Positions 10,333 to 19,776 of a stretch of 26,229 nucleotides of DNA are shown in pieces (positions within the stretch are counted from its first letter, which is position 1; every line of letters starts with the position of its first letter). A program made the position numbers and the translations under genes. Source of the stretch: Coptodactyla brooksi (lineage: Eukaryota; Arthropoda; Insecta; Coleoptera; Scarabaeidae); assembly GCA_033557675.1 (NCBI GenBank), contig JAWQRM010000222.1, positions 1 to 26,229 on the forward strand, given 5' to 3'. The notes beneath the pieces are model-generated. The model was not told the DNA's origin, did no database searches, and worked only from the letters and a program-made list of their open reading frames with translations.

Positions 10333-11710
10333 TTTCAAACCTGGGAAGTTTTAAAATGTACTTTCAAATCTAGAGCTACAGCCAGTCAGTTATTGATCGA
10401 GAAGCTTAACTTAACTCCATGAAATTTAGACAGTCGACATAAATAATGACATCGCATTTCCTAGTGTTCGGTAAACTTGAGCGCAGTTTACGTTCTACAG
10501 ACGCAACCTTGGAAGAATCGGGTGTAGTCTGCCACCTAGCGTTAACAACGCCAACTGAATATGATAGTATGGATTTAACATTTCCTTTTCCTTCATTAAC
10601 CAACCCTAATAAGTGCTCGTCAATGAAAAACAGAAAATGTCAAACCCATAATGTGAGAGAAAATGAAGTTTATTTATCTACAGTGTTAATATAAATTGGG
10701 TAAATGAAATTTAAATTAGATATAGGAGCTACAGAACATCTAACATATAGTGATCACCATATGAAAATCATTAACGTATTAATCGTTCATATTCACACCA
10801 TAAACGGTCCTTTCAGGGTTGAAATTCAGGGTTACTGTAATTAAAACTGTAATTAAAAGTACTCTGGTACATTCAAATACTTTTTTTAACAGAATTGTTA
10901 ACAATATTATTCTCAAGGACGTTCTATGTAAAATAGATAAGAGTACTGAACTTCTACGTAAACGATTGGATCCCATAAGTGAAACTGCCTCAAGGAAATT
11001 GTCAATCATGGTCGACAGAATTACAGTCGATTTCAAACGAAAGATTACAGAGGTTTGTTCGAATTGCATAGAAGGAAATCGAACACAACCTTCAAAAAGA
11101 ACTTGAGCTACGCGACCTTTGCAACTAATGCACACTGATTTGTTTGAACCGGCGAGACTAGAATCATATAATGGGAAAAGTTACGTGCTGACATTGATAG
11201 ATGACTACACACTTTATAGTTGTGTGTGCTCTCAAAACTAAAAAAAGGTTTTCGTTAGGTGGTTGAGGTGTTGATTGCACACTTAAGCAACAAAATAAGT
11301 CATTTCAGGTGTAATATCGGCTGAAAATACGTTTTGACGGAAATGAAGGAATACTTTGAGAAGCAAGGAATAGGCTTTCAATTCTCCAGGCGTCACACAG
11401 CGGCAAAGCGGACTAGGCGAGCGCATGAATAGGACAATGCATAGTAGAAAAGACGCGCTGTATATTGCTTTGGACGGAAGTAGTTTTGACCGCAGTATAT
11501 CTAATCGATCGAAGTGCAACTGATGCATTGCGGAGCAACGTTCCAGTAGATGTGTGGTATACGGAAAGGCCGTACCTAACAAAGAGGAGTTTTCGAATGT
11601 CTATTTGCGCACCCGAAGGTAGGCGAAGTTAAGTGCTAATGGGTATTGTGGAAGTGGATATCATCTCTGGTTGCCTGATGATAATAAAATTGTTGTTGGA
11701 AACTTGCTTA
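10333..11710 (+). pseudogene. Ty1/copia retrotransposon relic: gag, protease, integrase
   Basis: Gag (UBN2-type) is visible as WEVLKCTFKS (~10341) and VCHLALTTPTEYDSMDL (~10528-10578). The protease active site appears as LDIGATEHL (~10713-10740) where the family has DSGAT, so the Ser is Ile. Integrase follows: RKRLDPIS plus CSNCIEGNRTQPSKRT (zinc-binding part, 10960-11104), an in-frame stop at 11104-11106, LQLMHTDLFEP and SYVLTLIDDYT with catalytic Asp residues (11119-11217), then in another frame GERMNRTMHSR with the Glu (~11420-11455). AVYLIDRS..ALRS and VWYTERPYL (~11490-11580) and HLWLPDDNKIVV (~11662-11697) follow. Reverse transcriptase and RNase H are absent, and no LTR was found. Confidence 0.85.
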
Positions 11711-11821
11711 TATAATACAGCATATGTCTCGTTTGGAGAGGATTTTCTTACCTTCTATTTGATTTACTTTTGGGTATTGTTGGCTTTGTTTCTTTTGGGT
11801 AATTGTCATCTTTCGGAGCTG

Positions 11822-12688
11822 TCTTAAGTTGGTAACTTCTATATCCCGTTTCTTGTATGTAAAAGCAGATTTTCTCCCCCTTTAAGTCCTATTTTACAAC
11901 GGTGACACGTTACTATACGGTTGGCTGTTGCCGTTGTTGAATTTTCTATACGGAGGAGCCTGTGTAAGTTGGATTTTTTCGAAGCCTTGGGAAGGCTGGT
12001 CGAATCGCATGTTTACGTGTAGCCAAGTACACTGCTTCGAGTTTAGGACGTTTCGCCGGTTGGTTTAGAGTTGTTTTGGGCGCCGTTCTTTCTACCTTTC
12101 GTTGAATTAGTCTGTAAAGATTAATCCAATTAAGTTGAACCATTTATCATCTGTAGGTCAGTGGTGAGGCGGTTTCGTTTCCTCCAAGGGGATTTTGGGT
12201 GTATTTTCTCGCTAAGTGTCGTTTTTGTGTTTCTTCCTTAGGTCCTTTACCCGTATTTGGCTTACTACGTCTATTTTGTTCGTGTGGGGTGTTGCTTTAG
12301 TCGCCGCCATCTTGGTTACACGCAAGGGCGTCTGGTTGCTGGTATCGACATCGTTGCCTGCGGGGCGTGCTGCTTTTTTTTTCGTCACCGATCTTGTATG
12401 TGTATTCGGGCAGAGTTTTTCGTCGTCTGAAGCGACAGCTGTAACCGTTTGAGGAGAACTAGTTCGTCATCTGCGTGTCAAGCTGCTACGAAAGAATATG
12501 CTGGTTACTTTTAGGTTGATAACGCGTATTAAACGCGTCTAATTTGTTTAATAGATTATATTTTTTAAAAACTTTCCTGTTAAATAATAGTAGGATTTAA
12601 TTTCTTTATTGTAAATTGTATATTTTGGATTTTGTTCCCGAGCTTAACCTCACATTCATTCGTATTGATTTAAAAGTAACGGTGTTGT
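11822..12688 (+). repeat. 867-bp tandem repeat, unit 1
   Basis: Direct tandem duplicate of the next unit; the marker GGAGGAGCCTGTGTAAGTTGG starts at 11952 here and at 12819 in unit 2, giving an 867-bp period. Shared blocks include AAGCAGATTTTC, GGTTGGCTGTTGCCGTTG, GCCGCCATCTTGGT, GAGGAGAACT and a CTTCCTTAG pyrimidine tract. The TATA site of unit 2 is degraded here (GTATGTAAAAG). Unit 1 carries an extra CGCGTATTAAA near 12524. Open frames on either strand differ between the units and match no known protein, so I treat the unit as non-coding. Confidence 0.88.
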
Positions 12689-13555
12689 CTTAGGTTGGCA
12701 ACTTCTATATGCTCTTTTTTCGCTATAAAAGCAGATTTTCTTCCATTGTAAGTCCTGTTTTACCACGGCGACACGTAAGTGGATGGTTGGCTGTTGCCGT
12801 TGTTAAAATTTTCTTTATGGAGGAGCCTGTGTAAGTTGGATTTGTTTGAAGCCTTGGGAAGGCTGATCGAATCGCATGTTTACGGATAACCAACTACACT
12901 GCTTTGAGATTGGGACGTTTCGCCGGTTGCTTAGTGGCATTTGGTTTGGAGTTTTTCTGGCCGACGTCCTTTCTATCTTTCGTCGGATTAATCTGTAAAG
13001 ATCTGCAATTACGTTGAACCGTTTATCACTGAAGGTGACTGGTGAGGCGGTTTTGTTTCCTCCGAGAGGATTTTGGGTCTCTTTTCCGGCCAAGTGTCGT
13101 TTTTTATTTTTCTTCCTTAGATCCTTTACTCGTATTTGGCTTACTACGTCGTTCCTGTGGGGTGCTGCTTTAGCCGCCGCCATCTTGGTCACACGCGAGG
13201 ACGTGTGGTCGCTGGTATCGTTTCCTGCAGGGCGTGTTGTTGTTTCTATCCCCAACATTGTACATGTGTTCAGACCGCCGTCGACTGCGAGAGGAGCGAG
13301 TTTTTCGCCGTTTAGAACGACAGCTGTAGCCATTCGAGGAGAACTGGTTCATCATCGGCCTGTGAAGCTGCTAAGGAAGAATATTCTGGCTACCTTTAGG
13401 TTGATAACGCGTCTAATTTGTTTAATAGATTGTATTTTTTTAAAACTTACCTGTTAAATAATAGTAGGATTTAATTTCTTTATTGTATATTATGGATTTC
13501 GTTCAGGAGCTTAACCTTACATTCATTCGAATTGATTTAAAAGTAGCTCCTAAGG
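12689..13555 (+). repeat. 867-bp tandem repeat, unit 2
   Basis: Second unit, in the same orientation as unit 1 and immediately adjacent, roughly 85 % identical by eye. It holds the clean TATA box at 12724-12730. A 172-codon minus-strand frame (12815-13333) and a 147-codon plus frame cross it. The minus frame is only partly preserved in unit 1 (YRLIRRKIERT versus YRLIQRKVERT), and no domain is recognisable. Tandem promoter-bearing units are known in some retrotransposon 5' ends; duplicated host promoter sequence is the alternative. Confidence 0.88.
12724..12730 (+). promoter_or_regulatory. Candidate TATA box in repeat unit 2
   Basis: CGCTATAAAAGCAG contains a canonical TATAAAA. It is near the start of the unit and is surrounded by the most conserved part of the repeat. 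The related sites in unit 1 and in the 0.9-kb copy are mutated. Confidence 0.4.
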
Positions 13556-14011
13556 TACGTTGCTAAAATTGATAATTGCCAAAGTTTATCTTGATTGGTA
13601 GGTATGTTGTACTTACAAACTCGTTGATTGCGAGTGTCATAGATCTGATCTATTTGGTTTGTTTACGTTTCTTGAGGGGCACCGTTACGGGCTCTCTACT
13701 AATCGGATATATAACGAACGTAGCCAACCTTGTTTGCTTCCCGTTGAAAGTGGGTACGTCATCTATTATCAGGACGATATGTCAAAATCGTTCAAATGGC
13801 GAATAACAATATCTCAATTAATTATTTTGTAACTTTGTTTATTCACATTGTATGCACTATTTTACTGTTGATTTGATAATACATGTTGATAACACAAGTT
13901 CTCTTGTGGGAAGGAGATTTTTCTTATCTTTCAAATGGCGTCTGGTTTTTGTCGGTGTATTGCAGGTGGATTAAAAATGCAGAGTGCGCCGGTACAAAAA
14001 CGTGATGCATA
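13556..14011. other. Spacer between tandem repeat and conserved segment B
   Basis: No gene recognised. Short patches (for example around 13690-13745) resemble 1830-1870 in the other repeat region, suggesting that this spacer belongs to the same long repeat. A 76-codon frame at 13576-13806 has no motif. Confidence 0.4.
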
Positions 14012-14093
14012 CCCTTACATCCCTTTAGAACCTACCCCTTCTCCACTGCAGCGGGCTAGAGCCCGGAGTACTCTGCGTAATCCAAGATTTAAC
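14012..14093 (+). repeat. GC-rich conserved segment, copy B
   Basis: Matches 2003-2082 through CCCTTnAnnCCC, CCTnnCCC, CCACTG, GAGCCC and GTAAT blocks. It is the downstream end of the repeat whose upstream part is the 867-bp unit. Confidence 0.6.
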
Positions 14094-14134
14094 ATTCTCT
14101 AAGAGAGAAAATTCTGTGTAGTTTGTGAATTTTA

Positions 14135-14166
14135 GGTGGAGGTACGGGTGTTGCGGTACCTCCACC
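14135..14166. repeat. Perfect 11-bp GC-rich hairpin
   Basis: GGTGGAGGTAC (14135-14145) pairs exactly with GTACCTCCACC (14156-14166) around a 10-base loop. It lies just beyond the conserved segment and could mark the end of that repeat. Confidence 0.75.
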
Positions 14167-14169
14167 AAT

Positions 14170-14924
14170 TTGCTCGTCACAAGCTTATAGTATTAATAAG
14201 TGACGATTGATTAATAGATGGTTCCTCTCATTGTGCTGATTGGCCTGTTTTGTTCGCTTCTTCAATAGCAATGCTAATTAGAAATCACTCGTACGGTCTC
14301 TTTCATCTGTAGTCGAACCTCTTTCAGAAACCCCGAAGAAAGGAAAGGAAAAAAAATTAATCCATCTGGATTCTGCGCTAGACTGGCTTCCGCCGAGTTG
14401 AGTGGGTTCCCATCAGAAGCATAAAAGAAATCCATTGTCGGTAACCAGCCGCAGAAGGGTGTGACATTCATATCCGTTCACATTAGATTAAGGAACTGAT
14501 TCTTTCGGATCCCTTTCTGTGAATGCGTCGGGCCGACCTCTATCGTCTTTTTGGCGGGCCAAAACTACTTTATTGGAACGCTTACCGCGTCGAACGTACT
14601 TTATGGCCTCCGGGTGACTCTTTCCCCGCCCTTCCCTCCGTATGATAATCGACGTTTGCCTTCTGGTGGCAGCAACGCGGGTCCTGCGATGTTTAATTTA
14701 CGACGACTGTCGGTGATCGTTAACGAGCAGAAGACGCACGGACAATCGTATATTATCGTTCGGTGGGGAAAGCCAGTTCAATTCAATTTGCTTCCCTACT
14801 GTTAATTTACTTCCTTCCAAGGGCATATAGAAATTCGTTGGTCCGGCCCCGAATTGAACTAAGGACAAATAGTGATATTTATTGTGTTTTTTTTCATGAC
14901 AAACTGCAAAGAGAGGAGCAATCG
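14170..14924. other. GC-richer stretch, no gene recognised
   Basis: An 84-codon plus frame (14551-14805) and overlapping minus frames are open, but they show no signal peptide, domain or family motif. Composition is higher in GC than the surroundings. A diverged host exon or the body of a transposon cannot be excluded. Confidence 0.35.
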
Positions 14925-14981
14925 AGTAGGCCAACTCGATCACCAGACCTCTCGCCACTAAATTATTTTTATAGGATTATT
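14925..14981 (+). pseudogene. Mariner transposase fragment around the third catalytic Asp
   Basis: The frame reads SRPTRSPDLSPLNYFYRI, a close match to the mariner signature WPaRSPDLtPLDFflW that carries the last catalytic Asp. Only this ~19-residue block is recognisable. It lies directly before the right copy of the large repeat. Confidence 0.65.
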
Positions 14982-15426
14982 GAAGATAAGAATAATATGT
15001 CTTAGAGATAATTAAGAATAATTTAATTCTTTATTGATATCCACTTTAATCAAGGAACGCTTTGAAAGAGCTTTTTTTATATGAATAGCAAGCAAACATT
15101 AACTAGGGATATAAATTTCCACCAAAGATGTTGCGATATAGTTTTAAGGATCGGTTAGCCCGAATTATCACGTTTCCAAACGCAGTTGATACGTATATGT
15201 ACAGTTCACTAATAAGGGAAATGTCACAACTGTCACTCACCGATTTCCACCGATTTCCACCGATTTTTTTTATTTTTTTAAAGGTTTTCGTGCTCTAAAA
15301 GCCCCTGGGCGAGTAATAAGGGTTGCAAATTGAGGGAAAAATGTTTATTCGCTTGTATTTTGTAAACGAAAACTGTTATCGATTTGTGGTAAATGCAAAT
15401 TTTCATTTTTGAAGAGCTTTCTAATG

Positions 15427-15452
15427 ATATATATATATATATATATATATAT
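15427..15452. repeat. (AT)13 microsatellite in left arm
   Basis: Uninterrupted 26-bp AT tract. It is absent from the equivalent position of the right arm, so it arose or expanded after the arms separated. Confidence 0.9.
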
Positions 15453-15543
15453 CACACATATACTAGAAGGTTGAAATGGGTAAACTACCCCTAGTTTTTT
15501 TGAATAATTTAAAAAGCACTCCCTCGATTTTGGTGGCGTTAAG

Positions 15544-15563
15544 TATATATATATATATATATA
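15544..15563. repeat. (TA)10 microsatellite in left arm
   Basis: A 20-bp TA tract within AAG...CGTT. The right arm has a short interrupted form at the matching place. Confidence 0.9.
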
Positions 15564-16043
15564 CGTTAAAAATATTAGTTATGTGCTTCCTTCTATTCTT
15601 TACACACCACCCACCCACGAAGTTACGGAGGATATTATATGTCCTCTTTCTGTAAGAGTAATGTGGTAAAACTGTTAGGCATTTAGAAACTACTTAGAAG
15701 AAAAACCGTAAATTAGTCACACTGTAAGATGTTTGTGGTAAACAAGGCATTTACGACATTTAGGGGTGATTGGGGTAACTACCTTAATAAAAATTAAATC
15801 TTAGAAGGGATTTATAAGGGTTGCAAATTAGGGGTAGAAAGTACATTTTCGCCAATATCTCGAAAACAAAAACTGTTGTCGAAAAATTGTAATCTATCGA
15901 TGTTCCATGGAGTAAGTCATCCTTATTTTCTTTAAATAATAAAATCGATATAAGATATATAAATAAATATTTATTTGTAATGAGTTAAAAAAAACGCTCT
16001 GATCTGAATTATAGGTATTCTCAAGGCCATATATTTGGATTTG

Positions 16044-16268
16044 TTACTTTGCCTCTTTTACAAATTCTATAGCTAGTGTTTTTACACGATCGACATTTTC
16101 AATTCGTTTTTGAGATAGAAATTTGCAGGACATTAATATAAAATTTGCAATTTCTCTACTCGCCAACCTATTTGCTGTTTTAAATTGTTGCACCCAGCTA
16201 TGAGGTGCTTTGAACTGTTGAGGAGACAAATTCTTTTCATTTTCTCTGTCTATTGCTTTTAAACCCAT
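16044..16268 (-). pseudogene. CENP-B/pogo-like helix-turn-helix fragment
   Basis: A 74-codon minus frame starting MGLKAIDRENEKN. FKAPHSWVQQFKTANRLASRE fits the second helix-turn-helix (CENP-B-type) of pogo-like transposases, where FkaS.gWl.rFk.Rh.i.sR.it.fv is typical. It then continues into a helical linker ending EFVKEAK. The downstream DDE domain is missing. It sits at the centre of the foldback element, so it is either the remnant of that element's own transposase or a captured piece. An ATG is present but the frame is far shorter than a full protein. Confidence 0.5.
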
Positions 16269-16374
16269 TCTAAAAAAAATTATAATATCATAACTATCTT
16301 ATTATTTAAAAAAAAATAAGGATAATTTATTTTATGCAACATCAGTAGAGATTTTTTAAAAAGAATACTAGTTA

Positions 16375-17047
16375 ACGTTTAAAATTTTTCAATAACAGTT
16401 TTCGTTTTTGAGATATTGGCGAAAATGTAGTTTCGTTCCTTAATTTCTAACCCTCATAAATCCCTTTTTTACGTCACGCAGAACACTGAGTTAAATTTCA
16501 TCAAAATCAGCCAGTAACACCCGCGAAAGAATGAATTTTTATTAGGGTAGTTAACCCCAACCACCCATAAATGTCGTAAATGCCTTATTTTATCACAAAC
16601 ATCTTGTTGTGTGATTAATTTACGTTTTTTCTTCAAAGTATTTTCTAAACACCTAACAGCTTTATCACGTTATCTTTATGGAAAGATGGTATATAATATC
16701 CTCCGTAACTTCGCGGTAGGTGGTCTGCAGAGAATAGGAAAAAACACGTAACTAATATTTTTGAACGTAATATATGCTTAACGCGGCCAAAATCGAATAG
16801 ATTATTCCAAAAGGTAAACTATAGGTAGTTTACCCCTTTAACCTTCTGGTATATGTGTGATAAAGCAATAAGTTTTCGTTTTCAAAGTACAAGCGAATAA
16901 ATACTTTTTCCCTCAACTTGCAACCCTTATTACTCGCCCCAGTGGCTTTTAGAGCACGTGTAAAAACATACGTAAACCTTATTTTTGTCCATTTTATCGC
17001 TGTACCAAATTGCATCAAAATCGGTGACTGACAGTTGTGGAATCAAA
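16375..17047 (-). repeat. Foldback element, right arm
   Basis: Inverted copy of 15227-15893. It keeps the short, unexpanded versions of both AT tracts (TTTATCACACATATACC and AAGCATATATTACG when read inward), so it is the better guide to the original arm. It carries about 65 bp near 16475-16540 that the left arm lacks. Confidence 0.88.
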
Positions 17048-17894
17048 ATCGGTGACTGACACTTCATTGTAAGTGCCATTCAAATACACAAGCCAATATG
17101 TGGATGCGATTTCCACATTTCTACGCATCTACATGTGAACAAATAGTATTAATTTAATAGTATAAATTTCATTGTTTACTCTTTTAGGTATCACATTTGA
17201 TCTGAACACACATTCGTTTATAACAGATTCATTTTCTAGTAACACATATCACACAAAGAGTAAACACTGAACTTAGCATGGTGCATTTATTCACTTTGAT
17301 CCAATCGATTTGGATTTCGGTTTGGATTAGATAAACTATTATTGAAATTTAATCATCACTAGCCTATTTATTACTGGAGGAACTCATAATATGTGAACCA
17401 CATATTGAAGCGCTTCGAGATGAATTAGATTGTGCGGATGAAAATGTAAGTTATAACGATTTTGTTATTATGCAAAAGGATTCTGTTATGAATGTCATTC
17501 AGGACACTCCTAATATCGAAATAAATTTTAAATACTTCGCCATAAATACTTATATTACAGACACCAAATTTCTGGATATGAGGGATGATGCCGTTGCAGG
17601 ATACATCCTGAAGCAGTATAATCGTCTTTTAATAACTATTGTAAGACTATAGCTATATTTTATTTAATCATACATACATTTTTCATATATCCCCTTCTTT
17701 TGAATTTCAACAATATTTCTATCCATTGACAATAAAAATAATATTGAGTTGATAACTTAAATCCTGTTCACGTTTTAGACAGAAGCGTAAATGAATTAAA
17801 CAATTGTCCTCATTATATCAAAGTTTTCAAAATAATTTCTCGAGGTCTATTTCAACTCTTCGAGGGGTGATGAAAGGCAGGAATTTGTCTTCCA

Positions 17895-17940
17895 TCGCTC
17901 CTGATGAAGCTAACTTGGTTAAGGAAACGTGCGACGAGAA
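17895..17940 (+). ncRNA. Hammerhead ribozyme-like motif, copy 1 (decayed)
   Basis: Core CTGATGA at 17901-17907 and GAAAC at 17924-17928 flank a stem II remnant (CTAAC-TTG-GTTAA): four pairs hold, the two at the base are mismatched. Stem I is formed by CTC (17898-17900) and GAG (17936-17938). The expected UC cleavage dinucleotide reads AC at 17934-17935, so the universally required U16.1 is lost. The TTTTGGTGTGGTGGTGAC tail downstream (17955-17972) is shared with the other copies. Likely inactive, but clearly the same family as the intact-core copy at 19.8 kb. Confidence 0.7.
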
Positions 17941-18106
17941 CTTATTTTCCAGTTTTGGTGTGGTGGTGACAATTATTTAACTTTATTACTAAGTCAAGTG
18001 TTTGTGGGTTGCAAAACCACAACATTAATAATTTAATCGACTTCTGTCTGGTGCACGTTATGTTGGAACCAGATTTTTCCAACAAAAGATTTAAAACTGC
18101 GAAGTG

Positions 18107-18432
18107 TACTGTCACCAACTGAGCAACTTCCATGATTCACCCAAACAGAAAAGACCACAATTGGTCAACAGAAAAGGTGTGGTGTTCCACCAAGATAATG
18201 CGAGACCGGATACCAGTTTGGTAACTCGCGAAAAGCTTTTACAGCTTGGATGGGATGTACTACCACTTTGTTTGCTTGTTTCGGTCTCTACAAATTTTTT
18301 TTGACGGTTAAACCTTTACTTCAAATAAAGCATCAGAAGTTTTATGAGCATGGAATCATGCTACTGCTAGAAAGATGGCAAAATGTGTTGGACCAAAATG
18401 GTGGATATGCATATTCACAAAAAAGAAACGAA
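18107..18432 (+). pseudogene. Mariner (irritans-like) transposase, 3' half relic
   Basis: The frame reads YCHQLSNF, KQKRPQLVNRKGVVFHQDNARP (18146-18211) with the second catalytic Asp, then TREKLLQLGWDVLP. After a frame change it continues CLFRSLQIFFDG-stop-TFTSNKA, and after another one FYEHGIMLLLERWQNVLDQNGGY to about 18414. This is the typical order of irritans/Hsmar-type mariner transposases. The block that normally reads YSPDLAPSDYH between WDVLP and LFRSLQ is deleted, so the third catalytic Asp is gone. The N-terminal half is not seen upstream. Confidence 0.9.
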
Positions 18433-18559
18433 CAGCCTAATAGTATCTCAACTGTTATTCGGTTTTCCCTGGTGCTTTATTATTATACAAAGTTATCCAA
18501 AAAGATATTACCACTTATATTAACCTTTATTTTAATAACATAATAACAGATATACAAAG

Positions 18560-19737
18560 AAAATTTAAAATAATGTAGTATCACATGAGTGAAACTTAGA
18601 ACTTAAAACTTAGTTTTTAATTTATCCTTCACTGGGTGTACCTCCTACCTCCGTTGTAACTAATTCGATTATTGGTGATATTTGTGTCTCATTTACTTTC
18701 TTCTTAAGTACCCCCTCGAAGTGATCAACCTATCTTTGCAGTTCTTTCGTGATTCCTTCAACTGTCTGTCAACTGGCTTCTTTGTTTTTGTGCAACAATG
18801 TTTTATTTTGTATTCCTTTTCTCTCTTTCTTTATCTTTCTGGTTACGCTCGCAAATGTACGAAGAAGTACAATTACTGCTGGGAGCAACATACCTGTGGT
18901 CCAAAAGCAATACAGAGTATTGAATTCATTCAAGTTACCACGATGACAACTAAATCGGAGGAATTTAAAGAAGTTTATCATAATAGGTGCGGAAACGAAG
19001 CTTTTATGCATTCGCTTTTTCGTGTAGAAGCTTTTTGCGATGATTCGGCACTTATAACCGCGGTGGCGGTATTAGTTACGTGATCGGAAAGCGTCATTTA
19101 TTATTTATGATTGCGAGCTTGAGTCCCGAGTTACACACTAGGGCCGGAATAAAAAGAGATTTTGAGATAATGGTGTTCTGGGATCGAGCTTTTCGGATAT
19201 CCCGCTTCCGTATTCGTCGACTATAAATCGGCCGTTCTAAATAAAAAGGGGGGGATACGCTCCATCCGCGCTCCCCCCGACTACTGCTTTTCCTTGAAAG
19301 CCAAATCCAAAGAATTGCTCGATTACTGGAATCCGTCTCTACGGTTCAAAGGCCCACGACTCAAACGATCCTTCGAATTGAAAGGGTTGTATTCGTTAGC
19401 TGTATAACAAGGCTTGAAGACCGATTCGCGACTTCAAATCCGCCCGGAAGTGATCGAAATTCCAGATAATTCGCTCAATTTTATAGAGAAAATTGAAGAT
19501 TGTACCGTATAGACAATTGTTGTGTAGTGCTAAGACTTTATTGTAGTTGCGCTTTCTAGATACTGTACAACTAAGTTTCGTTAGTAAAATTTTCTGGGTA
19601 TACCGTATGTAATTAAAATTGCTTATCTGGTAGTATAAGTATTTCAGGTTCCAATACTCAGGGTATCTGTCACTGCATCAGCGAAAGTGTTTCATGCTCT
19701 GAACAAAAGCTTTATAAAGTTAAAGTAACAAAGTAAA
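18560..19737. other. No gene recognised; one 133-codon open frame
   Basis: The plus frame 18682-19083 starts with two hydrophobic stretches and continues into a polar part with several cysteines (KCTKKYNYCWEQHTCGPK). I do not recognise it and see no intron boundaries or poly(A) context that would support a real exon. The following 19085-19500 is GC-richer, includes a run of seven G and CCCCCC, and holds a short open segment (KSKELLDYWNPSLRF, ~19306-19350) of unknown origin. Confidence 0.35.
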
Positions 19738-19776
19738 AACGAAGTCACCATTACGCCAAAATGTGAAAAAAGGATT

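Larger units (their letters stand above)
15227..15893 (+). repeat. Foldback element, left arm
   Basis: Pairs with the reverse complement of 16375-17047 over almost its whole length: GAGTAATAAGGGTTGCAA, TATTCGCTTGTA, AAGTTACGGAGGATATTATA, GGCATTTACGACATTTA and TTTTCGCCAATATCTC are all shared. Relative to the right arm it has two expanded AT tracts and lacks about 65 bp near 15806. Within the arm, a short motif (GGTTGCAAATT ... AAAACTGTT) occurs twice, about 500 bp apart. Confidence 0.88.
15212..17069. mobile_element. 1.86-kb foldback element nested in repeat R
   Basis: Comparison with the uninterrupted left copy places the insertion exactly: TA at 15210-15211 and TA at 17070-17071 flank it, where copy L has a single TA. 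A TA target fits the Tc1/mariner/pogo superfamily. The ends share ACAACTGTCA(C/G)TCACCGATTT as inverted repeats, and long arms follow (15227-15893 and 16375-17047). A pogo-like helix-turn-helix fragment lies in the middle. The left end contains three CGATTTCCAC-type 10-mers, the right end two GGTGACTGACA motifs, so the terminal motifs have varied in copy number. Confidence 0.85.
15030..17736 (+). repeat. Large dispersed repeat, right copy (R), interrupted
   Basis: Inverted partner of 8203-9113. The match runs through 15030-15209, stops at the foldback insertion, and resumes at 17072 (AAGTGCCATTCAAA) to about 17736. A plus frame at about 17374-17649 reads ICEPHIEALRD, SYNDFVIMQKD and DAVAGYILKQYN, and aligns with the translation of the left copy with many conservative changes and no indel over about 130 bases. 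The family is not recognised; a transposase C-terminus is one possibility. Confidence 0.85.

Noticed and set aside
10779..11135. 118-codon minus-strand frame
   Set aside because: Antisense shadow of the copia integrase zinc-binding region on the plus strand.
12815..13333. 172-codon minus-strand frame, the longest in the window
   Set aside because: It lies across repeat unit 2, its counterpart in unit 1 is broken and shorter, and it shows no domain. GC-rich repeat DNA gives long antisense frames by chance.
18682..19083. 133-codon plus-strand frame as a possible host exon with a hydrophobic N-terminus
   Set aside because: No family resemblance, splice sites or repeat of the frame elsewhere. 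Kept only as a note in the non-genic stretch.
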